Shown piece after piece: positions 47,958-58,864 of a stretch of 64,000 nucleotides of DNA. Position 1 is the stretch's first letter, and each line of letters begins with the position of its first letter. Under the pieces are notes generated by a model. It made no database searches. It was not told where the DNA came from and saw only the letters and a program-made list of their open reading frames with translations. The translations under genes and the position numbers were made by a program. This DNA comes from Malania oleifera (lineage: Eukaryota; Streptophyta; Magnoliopsida; Santalales; Ximeniaceae), in contig NC_080420.1 of the NCBI RefSeq assembly GCF_029873635.1, positions 50,669,457 through 50,733,456 of the forward strand, read 5' to 3'.

Positions 47958-50089
47958 TGTTGACCTTATAGGTCACGCCCAGTTTTGATAATGACAAATA
48001 CTCCTATATTTAATAAATATCTAGTTCATGTGCAGGTCTATATTAGCAGACACATTGATGGCACGTGAAAGCTTAAAGGTTGAAGACAAATTTATGTTCT
48101 CAATTGTAATATTTAGTAGTGAAATTTGTCTGTAATAGTAATTAGGATATTTGGTTTGTAATAAACTCACACACAACACATACATGGTTTATTTTGTAAA
48201 CTTAAACCAACTATGAACCAAAAATGATCGTCGAAAGACCTTAGAGTTCGGTCGACTGACATTGGACTTTTTTGGTATCTTAATTTTGGACATAAATGAC
48301 TCTAGGACACACACATTTGCACTTGCATAATATTAGGCAGTTGAGTAGGACTTGTATGTTTCGAAACGGGACTGAAATGCACATTTGGTGTACTTTCGGT
48401 CGACCAGCCAACTCAGTTTATTTTGGCCTAGTCGATCAAACCGGATCTGGGTCAACCATTGACCAAGGACCTAGTCGACCGAACTAGGTAGTTCAAAAAG
48501 GTCCGATCGATCGAAACCTCCTTGGGTCAACATTTTGACCATTTGGTAGACCAAGCCATTTTTGTACTCCAACTACTTGGTCGACCGAGGGTCATCGGGA
48601 AAATTCCCAGCGGTCTGGTCGACCGAACTAGCCAGTTCAAAATGGTCCGGTCGACCAAACCTCAGAGATTTGAAAAATCACTTTCTCCTGGTCGACCGAA
48701 CCTTTAGTTCAAAATCCCCCTAGTCGACCGAATTGTATAAGACCTGGTCGACCAAAACATTTCTGGTTGAACAGACCTCTCGAGTTGCTCCTAATTTTTT
48801 ATCGCAGTTAAAATTTTTAAACAAGGTTAAAATGTTTTAAACGTCATTAAACTTTTATAACAATCCCTAATAGGTCCCCAACGGTCAAAAATTCTGATAT
48901 GTCTATATATACTCTTTCATTTGGGAGAATTAAGTATTAATTAGCAAAAACAGAAAATCAAATTCTCTCTTAAGAAAAATATTTCTCATTGCTCATATTT
49001 TTCCAAATACCCTCTAGCTTACATTCAAAACTCATTAAATCATCTGTAAGTGTTATTAAGGGTTTAGATAGGAAGGTTTGCTCTCTTTCGTTGTTGTGAG
49101 ATTGATTGATTTTTATTGAGAGCCAAACCAAAAGGATTCTTAGGAGACTTTGCTGATAAGTTCATCCTAAGAAGAATTTACTAGATCTTCTGAGATTGCA
49201 TATTTGTTGCAACATCTTGAGAAGCTCGTATTTGCTTTTGGTTGCGAAATATTTTCAAAATCATTTACAAATATCTATTGCTCTTTATTTTGAAAACCAT
49301 TTGAGGAGATATTTGTTTTTTAGGTGAAACATCTTTGTTGCAATATATTTATTCACTCATATATTTTTTCTGAAAACAAAGATCGTATATATTTTGCAAG
49401 TCCAAGCATATACATATTTATGTGATTGAGATATTCTGCTGATTGATACTCTTGAGGCTTGCTTGATATTCAGTGTGAGCACGTTTGAATGCATACCTTG
49501 AAATACATAGATTGTCATTGACACTCTCACGTATGTATTAGACTGATAGAAAATATATTTGAGAGTTGGAATATTTAGACCACACTGAGCTTACATTTTA
49601 AAACATATGTGGTGTATGTGATTGAACGTATTTGGGTGCAAATCTGCTTTATGTGAAAGTACTTTTATATTATACCATTTGATTGTATATCTGAGAGATT
49701 CCAGGCGTGGCTTGAGGGGGCGGTAATCCAGCCCGGTAAGGATTGGTGTAAAGGTTGAGGTCAACCCTGTGTTAATTTAACCTAATTTGTATAGGTGCCG
49801 CGCCACCCATTTAAGTGTGCAAGTTATTGTGATAATCCTTGTGCTGGTTAGCCAAGACGGGGACGTAGGCAGTGAGACGAACCTCGATAACATATCTGTG
49901 TGTCACCCTTCTCTTTACTACTTTTTGGTGCTTGTGTAATTGATTAAACTGCTTGATTTAATTTCTGATATTACTCGCACTAGATTGACCATAGGTTTGT
50001 GAACATACTGCTGTTAGAAGGAATACCTAGGGGATAGTTTTTAAAAATACCAATTCACCCCCCCTCTTGGGATCACGGTAAAGCTAACA
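47958..50089 (+). repeat. 5' LTR of copia I
   Basis: 2132 bp, TGTTGACCTTATAGGTC to AAAGCTAACA. U3 at 48240-48775 is packed with GGTCGACCGAAC-type words. TATA-like CTATATATACTC at 48903. U5-side motif GACGTAGGC ... CGAACCTCG at 49862-49889. Confidence 0.92.
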
Positions 50090-50090
50090 A

Positions 50091-50103
50091 TTGGTATCAG
50101 AGA
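50091..50103 (+). other. Primer binding site of copia I
   Basis: TTGGTATCAGAGA, complementary to the initiator tRNA-Met 3' end apart from the last base. Confidence 0.88.
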
Positions 50104-50146
50104 CAGGCTGCATAGACTAGTTGTTATTTTGAAAAAAAGATCACAT

Positions 50147-51435
50147 ATGGCTTATAGCTCTGTGACCCTTTTCCCCGAGGGACCATCTTCCACACGACCT
50201 CCTATTTTTAGTGGTGTTAATTACACAAAACCGAGGATGTGCATTTACCTTCAGAATACTGATTAGAAGGTGTGGAGGATTGTCTCTAAGGGAAACTATG
50301 TCCCTATGAAAACTAAGGGTGCAACTAGGGTTCCTAAGACTAAGGATGAATATGATGATGATGATATGAAATTTGTTAGTCTTAATGCCACTACCATGAA
50401 TATTTTATACTATAGTCTTGATGTAAATGAATTTAACAGGATTATGGCATGTTCTACTGTGAAAGAAATATGGGATAAGTTAGAGGTCACGTATGAGGGT
50501 ACTAGAGATGTGAAGACAGTAGGATAGATATGTTGACTAGCGAGTATGAGGCCTTTAGGATGAATGTAGGTGAGTCCATTTAGAGCATGTACACTAGATT
50601 CACACATATCATAAACTCACTGCATGCATTAGGAAAGACCTATCCCACATATGAGATGATCAGGAAGATCCTTAGAGGCTTACCTCCTATTTGGGAAGCC
50701 AAGGCTACCGCCATTGGTGAGGGTAGAGACCTTAAAACCATGAGCTTAGATGAACTGATAGGTTCCTTGATCACTTATGACCTGTCCATAAATGAAAGAC
50801 TTAATGAGCATAACAAGGCTAAGAAAGTGACTGCATTAAAAGCGTCTAATAACACATCTAGTGAGTATAGTGAATCTGACACTGATGATGAAATGACCAT
50901 GCTAACCAAAAAGTTTAGCAGATTTTTCAGAAAGAACAAGAAGCCATTTAGAAAATACAGAGACTCCACTAATGAGAAGGGAGAGTCCGGCAAAAGAAAG
51001 GAAAAATCAAATGCTCCTACATGCTACAACTGCAACAAAGTGGGGCACATCAAACCTGACTGCCTACTACTGAAAAAGGAGGCTAAAAAAAAGAAGAAAG
51101 CCATGAAGGCTGGGACTTTATGGGACCAATTCAGCAGCAGCGACTCAGATTCGGATCATAGTGACACGGAGGTCACTAATCTGTGTTTGATGGCACATGA
51201 GGATGAGGTATTGTCTTCCTGTTTATCATCTTCTTATTATTCATCTGATGATTGTCATTTTGACAGGATGCCTACATTTAGAGAATTACAATTTGAATAT
51301 ATTCGTGTTTCAAAATTGCTAGGCAAAATGACCAAAGAAAATAATGATTTGAAAAAGAAATGTGAAAATTGGTCAAAATTATTTAATATGACAAAAACCT
51401 CTCATACCTCTATTTTAAAAGAAAAAGATACTACT
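50147..51435 (+). pseudogene. Copia I gag, truncated
   Basis: ATG at 50147 (MAYSSVTLFPEG). A stop near 50265 and a frameshift near 50520 break the first third. From 50587 a 280-codon frame is open: RFTHIINSLHALGKTYPTYE, ILRGLPPIWEAKATAIGEG, an acidic/basic linker, and an intact C-x2-C-x4-H-x4-C knuckle CYNCNKVGHIKPDC at 51022-51063. A predicted coiled-coil C-terminal part (ELQFEYIRVSKLLGKMTKEN) ends at LKEKDT, where the deletion joins it to LTR sequence at 51436. Gag would form the particle and bind RNA; this copy is dead. Confidence 0.88.
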
Positions 51436-52633
51436 ATTCTGATATGTCTATATATACTCTTTCATTTGGGAGAATTAAGTATAAATTAGCAAAAACAAAA
51501 AATCAAATTCTCTCTTAAGAAAAATATTTCTCATTGCTCATACTCTTCCAAATACCCTCTAGCTTACATTCAAAACTCATTAAATCATCTGTAAGTGTTC
51601 TTGAGTGTTTAGATAGGAAGGTTTGCTCTCTCTCATTGTTGTGAAATTGATCCATTTTTATCGAGAGCCAAACCAAAAGGATTCTTAAGGGACTTTGCCG
51701 ATAAGTTCATCCTAAGAAGACTTTACTAGATCTTCTGAGATTGCATATTCGTTGCAACATCTTAAGAAGCTTGTATTTGTTTTTGGTTGCGAAATATTTT
51801 CAAAATCATTTACAAATATCTATTGCTCTTTATTTTGAAAACCATTTGAGGAGATATTTGTTTTTGAGGTGAAACATCTTTATTGCAATATTTATTCACT
51901 CATATATTTTTGCCTGAAAACAAAGATCGTATATATTTTGCAAGTCCAAGCATATACATATTTATGTGATTGAGATATTCTGCTGATCGATACTCTTGAG
52001 GCTTGCTTGATATTCTGTGTGAGCACATTTGAATGAATACCTTGAAATACACAGATTTTCGTTTACACTCTCACGTACGTATTACACTGATAGAAAATAT
52101 ATGTGAGAGTTGGAATATTTAGACCACACTGAGCTTACATTTTAAAACATCTGTGGTGTATGTGATTGAACGTATTTGGGTGCAAATTTGCTTTACATGA
52201 AAGCACTTTTATATTGTACCATTTGATTGTATATCTGAGAGATTCCGGGCGTGGCCTGAGGGGGTGGTAATCCATCCCGATAAGGATTGGTGTAAAGGTT
52301 GAGGTCAATCCTGTGTTAATTTGACCTAATTTGTATAAGTGCCACTCCACCCATTTAAGTGAGCAAGTTATTGTGATAATCCTTGTACTGGTTAACCAAG
52401 GCAGGGATGTAGGCAGTTGGCCGAACCTCGATAATATATCTGCGTGTCACCCTTCTCTTTACTGCTTTCTGGTGCTTGTGTAATTGATTAAACTGTTTTA
52501 TTTAATTTTTGATATTACTCACACTAGATTGACCATAAGTTTGTGAACATACTATTGTTAGGATGAATACCTTGGGGATAGTTTTTAAAAACACCAATTC
52601 ACCCCACCTTTTAGGATCATGGTAAAGCTAATA
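51436..52633 (+). repeat. 3' LTR of copia I, 5'-truncated
   Basis: Matches 48891-50089 of the 5' LTR, starting at ATTCTGATATG. Ends GCTAATA where the other LTR has GCTAACA. It lacks the U3 palindrome array. Confidence 0.92.
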
Positions 52634-53300
52634 GCGTAGTTGCGTATGTAGCAATGTAATCGCTGTGAGACTTAGGTGACCTCGTGTAGTTGCGTACTAG
52701 TGTGACGACACTGACCGTATGTTTTGGGTATCGTATGTATTGGAATGGTTTTGCAAAAATACTGGAATTGTATGGAAATGTTTGGAATTGTATCGTATTG
52801 TATAGTGTTATGCTTTATGTAAAATAACACTCGTATGCCACACACTGATATAACATACTTTCTTCCTTACTGAGAGTTGTCTCACCCCAAATATATAAAT
52901 ATTTTTCATGTCCTTCGAATAGCCAAAACTAGCATCCTAGCGTCCGGAAGCGAGGGGTGTCGTTTAGCTACTACTAGTGCCTGATAGGTATGAGTTTTTT
53001 TGTAACCGGGTTGTTGTGATGGATTTTGTAGATGCCCATAGTATGTATGGTATTCATAGGGACGTATATCCTTATATGATATAGACTCTGGTATGGTACC
53101 ATTTATGTATAGAAAGACCGTATTTCGCTGCATATTTTGATGAGTATAAATGTTTATGTGTATGTATAGATGGCTTCCGTTCATCCCACGGGGTCGGACT
53201 TCTTGAGTTGTATCATGTATGTTTTAATTGATATAGAGACAGATTAGGTTACTAAATTCATACCTGGGACCCATTTGCGGGTTCGAGACATGACACTAAC

Positions 53301-53385
53301 AATGACACAAATATATTAGTAATGATTTTTTAGTTATTAGTGACGATTTTTAAAACCATCCCTAAAAAATTCTCCAAATATCCTC
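53301..53385 (+). mobile_element. CACTA element, second piece
   Basis: Continues from 46488 after the CTAAC duplication, with TTATTAGTGACGATTTT subterminal wording. It is interrupted at 53386 by SIRE-like LTR J; the remainder is outside the window. Confidence 0.75.
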
Positions 53386-54490
53386 TGTTGACCCTATGGG
53401 TCATACCCTATTTTGATTATGACAAATACTTAGGTATTTAATGGTTGCCAAGTTTGTGTGCAGGTTCTTATTGGCAAATACTCATATAATGGCATATGGC
53501 AACCTGAAAAGAAGTGAAGACCCAACATATTTATTGTTGTATTTTTTATCATTGGGTCTATAATAATTTCATTTAAGAAAAAATCTGTAATAATTTGCAT
53601 TGCATGCATGTAGAATCTATAAGCTCAAAACCTTAGAGAGACCTTAGGGATACGCCAGGTTTTTTGGCATTCTTAAAATGGTCTTAGAAAGACCCTAGGT
53701 CCCAGCACTTGCATGTAAGAAAGTCCCTATAATCACTTAAAATATCAGGAGAATTAATTGAAATGAAAATGAACTTAATAGGCATAAAATGAGTGAGGTC
53801 GGGCGACTGAACCCCAGGTAAACAAATCACCTCTGGCGCCCTAATTGTTGAGAAGTCAATAGTTTAACCTTGGTTCGGGCTACCGAACCAGAATGAACGC
53901 ATTGCCTTGGGCACCCGAACCACCTGAAAAGGACTTTTCACCAACTCGGGCTACTGAACAATCTAGTTCAAATTAAGCCCCAAGAGACTGAACATATGAG
54001 TTCGGGCTACCGAAAATATGACTGTGCACCCGAACTTCGGACTTAACTCTCTGACTTTTGTTTAGCCAATCAAATGACAATTCGGGCACCCAAACTATTT
54101 TATATGAATTTTCAAGATGAGTCTATTCGGACGACCGAACTTAAGTTCAGCCACCCAAATTCCTTCGGCTTGATTAATAGTTTTACCGAGGTTAAAGGGT
54201 TAAACAAGGTTAATTTTTGTTAAACTTTTTTAACAAAGTTAAAATACCCTATGTGTCCCCCAACGGTCATAATTTACCCATTCTCTATATATAGGGGTTT
54301 ATTTGCTAAAATTAGTGGTGATTAGCAAATAGGATTTACCAAAAATTCTCTCAAATTTCCTAAACCCTATTTGTTCATTCTAACCCCATAACACTTAAAC
54401 ACCTTCATTCCTTTGAGAAATCTTACTTTGTGAGTGTTTATTTATTGCTTGATATTCTAGATACTCCCACTATTTTTGTTGAATAAGGTG
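53386..54490 (+). mobile_element. SIRE-like LTR J, left part
   Basis: Starts TGTTGACCCTATGGGTC inside the CACTA element. U3 at 53810-54180 is filled with TTCGGGCTACCGAAC-type words, the class seen in LTR A. TATA-like TCTATATATAGG at 54283. It is interrupted at 54491 by element K, so the rest lies outside the window and it is unclear if this is a solo LTR or a whole element. Confidence 0.82.
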
Positions 54491-56720
54491 TGTTGACCTT
54501 ATTGGTCACGCCCGGTTTTGATTATGACAAATACTCATTGTATCTAATGAGCGTTTGAGGTTTTGTGCAAGAACTAAGGGTGATAAGATCAAGATGTGCA
54601 CAAAGCAAGAAAAGCTTGTAGACCAATTTATAATTCAGCATTGTAATATATTTATATTGGTCTGTAATAGTAAGTAGGTATTTGGTTTGTAATAAGCTCA
54701 CACACATCACATGTATGATTTACTATGTAAGCTCAAACAAATCATGAATGAAAAAATGACCATAGAAAGACATTAGGGTTACACCAGACTTTTTTGGTGT
54801 CTTCAAAATTGGACCCCAAGTGCCCCTAGGATACTCACACTTTCACATATATTTGTTAGGCACTTGAATAGGGCTTGTTTGCTTTAATACGGGATCGAAA
54901 TGCACACACGATACACTTTCGGTCGACCAGCCAAGCCAGTTCATTTTGGCCCGGTCGACCGAAACTCCCTCGGGTCAAAATTTGACCACCCAGTCGGCCA
55001 GTAAAGGTAGTTCAAAAGGTCCTAGTTGACCAAAACTCACTTGGGTCAAAGATTGACCACTCGATCGATCGAAACTGGTAGTTTAAAAGGCCTTGGTCGA
55101 CCGAAACCCTCCTAGGTCAACAGTTGACCATTTGGTCGACCGAGAACATTTGTTCTCCAACTACCTAGTTGACCAAAGGGTCCTCGGGAGAATTCCCAGC
55201 GGTCTGGTTGACCGAACCAGGTAGGTCAAAATGCTCTGGTCGACCAAAACTCGGAAAATTGGCAAATCGCCCTTGCCTGGTCGACCAAGACCTCAGTTCA
55301 ATATTCCCCTGGTCGACCGAACCATTTGAGACTTGGTCGACCAAAAAATTTTTTGTCGACTGGACCTCTCGGGTTGCCATTATTTTTACCGCGGGTTAAA
55401 TATTTTTAAACGGGGTTAAATTGATTTAAATGTCATTAATCTTTTCTAAAATTCCCAATAGGTCCTCAACGGTCATATTTTCTCCCATATCTATATATAT
55501 GAGTTCATTTGAGAAAATTAAGAGAGATTAGCCACTTTGATTAGGGAAGAATTCTCTGAAAAATAAAAACCCTATACTACTCATTTTCTTACTAAAATCA
55601 CTCATACTTGCCTTCCATTGTTGCCTACATCACTTGTAAGTTGATTGAGTGTTTTGCTTTAATAGGTTTGCTCTCCTATTCATATTTGATCGATTTATTT
55701 TCATCGCGAGCTAAACCTAAGGATTCTTAGGGGTTTTTGATAATAAGCCTATCCTAAGAAGACCTTGTTTGATCTTCAGAGCTTGCACTTTTATTGCGCT
55801 TTTATCCCATAAAATATTCGAAGAGATATTTGTTTGTGTGATAGCGATCTTTGTTGCAATATTCATTCACTCATATATTACTTGCTGAATACAAAGATTA
55901 CGCATCTTTTGCAAACCGAGGTTGTACTTCATTTGATACTCACATGCTTGAACTATTCTGCTGATTGAAATGCTTGAGACTAGATATCTTTGTGTAAGCT
56001 TATTTATTGAACATTTCTTGTGATACAAAGATTGTTTGTTTGACACTCTCACGTACGCATTACACTGATAGAAAATACTTTGAGAGTTGTACCATATAGA
56101 CCACATTGAACTTACATATTATTTCAAATTGTGGTGTATGTGATTGAACGTAACTGGGTACAAATTTGCTTTACTTGAAAGCAAAATCACTGTACCGTTT
56201 GTTTTATTAAGCAAACTCGTTGTATTCCAGGCATGGGCCTGAAGAGGGAGACTAACCTTAGAATAGTCCCGGATTGGCTTAGAGCCGGTTAGGAAAGTTA
56301 GGTGCGTCGTCCTGTTAAGGCGTGTAGGTTGAGGGTGCCCCGCTAATTGACCTGGTTAAGGTTGAGGTCAACCTTGTGTTAATTTGACCTGGTTGTAAAC
56401 GGTGCCACTCCACCCTTAAGTGAGCTATTAGTGGAATCTTCCAGCATGCGAGCTAGAGGCGGGGATGTAGGCACAGTTGGCCGAACCCCGATAACATATC
56501 GTGTGTTTATTTATATTCATGCAGTTCATATTTACCGCACATGTATGTTATGGGTGAATGATGTGAATGACTTAATTTCCACGTTATACTTATCTACGCA
56601 TTTGGAAATTGCATAGACTGACCCTAGGTTGTGTATTCGCCATTGTTGGATAAATTAACCTAGGTGAAAAAGTTTTAAATTCCAATTCACCCCCCTATTG
56701 GGAATACACCAATTCTAACA
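54491..56720 (+). repeat. 5' LTR of element K
   Basis: 2230 bp. GGTCGACCGAAC-type words at 54910-55365. TATA-like ATCTATATATATGAG at 55489-55503. U5-side motif GATGTAGGCACAGTTGGCCG at 56464. It lacks about 69 bp present in the right LTR (63014-63082), with ATT at both edges of the lost piece. Confidence 0.92.
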
Positions 56721-56721
56721 A

Positions 56722-56733
56722 TTGGTATCAAAG
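56722..56733 (+). other. Primer binding site of element K
   Basis: TTGGTATCAAAGC, one change from the initiator tRNA-Met complement, just after the LTR. Confidence 0.85.
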
Positions 56734-56775
56734 CCTCGTTGCACTTGACTTAAACGTTTTTGTAAAAATATCACA

Positions 56776-58032
56776 ATGGCTCACATTGGTGTATCCCCAT
56801 TCGTTGAGGGACAGTCACTTTCCAGTCCTACAGTATTTTGTGGTGTCGACTACACCATGTGGAAAGCTAGAATGACCACATTTTTGAAATCCATGGACTG
56901 GAGGATCTAGCTTGTGACTGCCAAAGGAAGATGTGCACAAATAAATGAAACTGATTTTAACATGATTAATTCTAATGCCATAGACATGTTATATATTGCG
57001 TTAGATTCTGATCTCTTTATTGCGTTTGTGGCATATTAGACTGCACAGGAAATCTAGGATGAACTAGAAAAGCAATATGGAAAATTCCAGGAAACGAAGA
57101 TGGTAACTCCTCCAAATGATCAAGAGGAGGTAATTCATGAGCTAGACATCAACGACGAGGTATATGATTCTCACTCTAGCCCATTTGATGATGAATGCTG
57201 TGTTGGGTCATATACTGAATCATCTGCTGATAATGCTGTAAATGGTTCATGCATTGTTTACAATGAAAAATCTTGTGATGAATCATATGTTTGTTTTTGT
57301 AACATATCAAATGCTGGACCATCTGTTGGATATCATAATAGTTTTGATAGTGATGTTTGGGAGGATTCATATATTGAATGTTGCAGTATATTATGGAATG
57401 AATCATCCCTTTTACTTCATGATAGCCCTATTGACCATGCATGCAATGATTCGTATGAAAACTGTTGTGATAATTCTTTTGGTGAATCATGTGCTGATTT
57501 GGATATTAAAAGCATGCTATCATATGAAGAACTAGAAAAGACTTCATTGAAAATGCACAAGTTTCTAGTTAGAATCTCTAAGCATAAAATATGTCTAAAG
57601 AATGAGAACAGAAGAATAGAAAAATAATTAAAGGGGCTGAAAAATTTTCATGCTATTCTTGAAAAGAAAAAGGTTGAGAAGATATTGAATATTGCATGCT
57701 TGGATGAAGAAACAGATGATTATTCGAAAATTGCTCTTGAGATTAAAAATGATATGAATAATCATAATAAACCCTTCGAATCTAAAAAGAAAACTCATTT
57801 CAAAAAGGGTTCGGGTTGCTTACATAGAACCTATATTCTAGTCTCACTAAAGAAAGATGGAATAAATAAGCACAATCCTTCATGTATATTCTATACCTGC
57901 TTATTTTTCAAATCTGTGTGACATACGTGGTTTAATTGCTTACTAAGAAGTGTGAGAGGACTAGAAAAGGAAATGAGATGGATTATCAGCGAAGCAAACC
58001 TTGTAGGACTTAAGGAAAGAAAATTCAAATAA
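56776..58032 (+). pseudogene. Element K gag-like frame with Cys/Ser/Asp-rich repeats
   Basis: One reading frame from ATG 56776 (MAHIGVSPFVEG) to TAA 58030, broken by in-frame stops at 56908, 57037, 57055, 57625 and 57919 but with no frameshift. The N-terminus has the SIRE gag wording (FCGVDYTMWKARM, SNAIDMLYIALDSD). From about 57150 to 57520 it has an unusual acidic segment with four imperfect units of the form (D/E)-S-Y-x-x-C-C, for example CDESYVCFC and WEDSYIECC. A Lys-rich coiled-coil-like part follows, and CIFYTC ... HTWFNC near 57880-57945 may be a decayed zinc knuckle. Shorter than a full gag-pol; there is no pol after it. Confidence 0.75.
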
Positions 58033-58479
58033 AAAAATACATTCTTGATATATTTCCTTAGTTCCTAGGCTTAAGTTTAAGAGGTTGTGATGACGATAGG
58101 ATTGAAAAGTGGTCGTTGCTTATAGTGATAATCTTGGTATACGCACTCACCTATCCTCTTCATAGGTAGCCCTCACCAAAACCACAATCATACTCGATGA
58201 GTTTTCACTCGTTTCTTGGTTCGTATCCTTGCTCCTTTATGCCATCATCTCTGTAGGATACTCTCCAATCACCATAGAGCACAAGTTAAGAAAAGCCTCA
58301 TACTCCATAGTGCTCGGTAGCTAAAATAGGTCGATAAGTCAATTCTCGGTACGCACCTCATTTGAGCGATATCTTTTCACCAAGAATCCCTAAGAATCAT
58401 GGTTATACAATTACACATCAAATCTGGAGTTTAGGGAGAACTTTGGATAAAAAATCAGGCAAAGTTGGGCAAATACACT
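58033..58479 (+). other. Non-coding spacer in element K
   Basis: No domain or long frame. It lies where protease and integrase would be in a SIRE element and leads into the TATA-bearing block. Confidence 0.6.
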
Positions 58480-58864
58480 ATGCTCGGTCGACTGAGCACT
58501 GCAGTTATAAAATGCCCCAGTCAACTAGAACAGGTTGACTTTGACTGCTTGGTCGACCGAACCCTAGTAAGCATATTCTCCCCGATCGATCGACACTTTT
58601 GGTATCTCCCTAGTCGACCGAAACATGGCACAATACACCCTTACGGTCGACCGGCCATCCTAGTTCATTTTTTCCTCGGTCGACAGAAATGTGTCAGTGC
58701 CTAGGAAATCTCAAGCGTCGGTCGACCGTATAAAGTTCTAGTCGACCGAGCTGCTATATATATATGGTTTTCCTTATCTTCAGCTCATTTGCGCAAGATT
58801 CTTGAGAGACTTTCCATTCCTTCTTTGCATTTCCATCAATCCAAGCCTCACAATCTTCATTGCC
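58480..58864 (+). promoter_or_regulatory. Internal promoter-like block of element K
   Basis: At 58485-58750 there are about ten GTCGACC/GTCGACTG-type words, the same class that fills the U3 of LTRs I and K. They are followed by a TATA box GCTATATATATATGG at 58753-58767 and a 95-bp C/T-rich leader ending at the ATG 58865. The layout copies the end of an LTR U3, but the wording outside the palindromes differs from the K LTR. Confidence 0.6.

Larger units (their letters stand above)
47958..52633 (+). mobile_element. SIRE-like copia I, internally deleted
   Basis: A complete 5' LTR (47958-50089), primer site and partial gag run directly into the inner part of the 3' LTR (51436-52633). Flanking GCATA (47953-47957) and GCGTA (52634-52638) are the target duplication with one change. 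A single deletion removed the end of gag, all of pol and the first 933 bp of the 3' LTR. It sits inside solo LTR H. Confidence 0.92.
46489..53295 (+). mobile_element. Gypsy solo LTR H (D family), split by copia I
   Basis: Starts TGTAAGAACTCGAACC and ends GGGTTCGAGACATGACA, the same termini as the LTRs of gypsy D. It is flanked by CTAAC at 46484-46488 and 53296-53300 inside the CACTA element. Removing copia I and its target duplication (47958-52638) leaves about 2.1 kb, one LTR. No interior, primer site or polypurine tract. CTCGTCGACGAG-type words lie at 46558-46750 and the stem-loop motif at 52866-52887. Confidence 0.92.

Noticed and set aside
48296..48707. Frames with repeated GRPNL/VDQ wording in LTR I (also in K LTRs)
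   Set aside because: Produced by translating the GTCGACC word array; no start context or conservation of frame between copies.
54522..54710. 62-residue frame repeated at 61745-61933
   Set aside because: Both are the same antisense stretch of the two K LTRs; conservation reflects LTR identity, not coding.
57176..57535. Alternative frames in the K gag repeat region
   Set aside because: His/Tyr/Met-rich shadows of the Cys/Ser/Asp frame, which is the one in register with the gag start.
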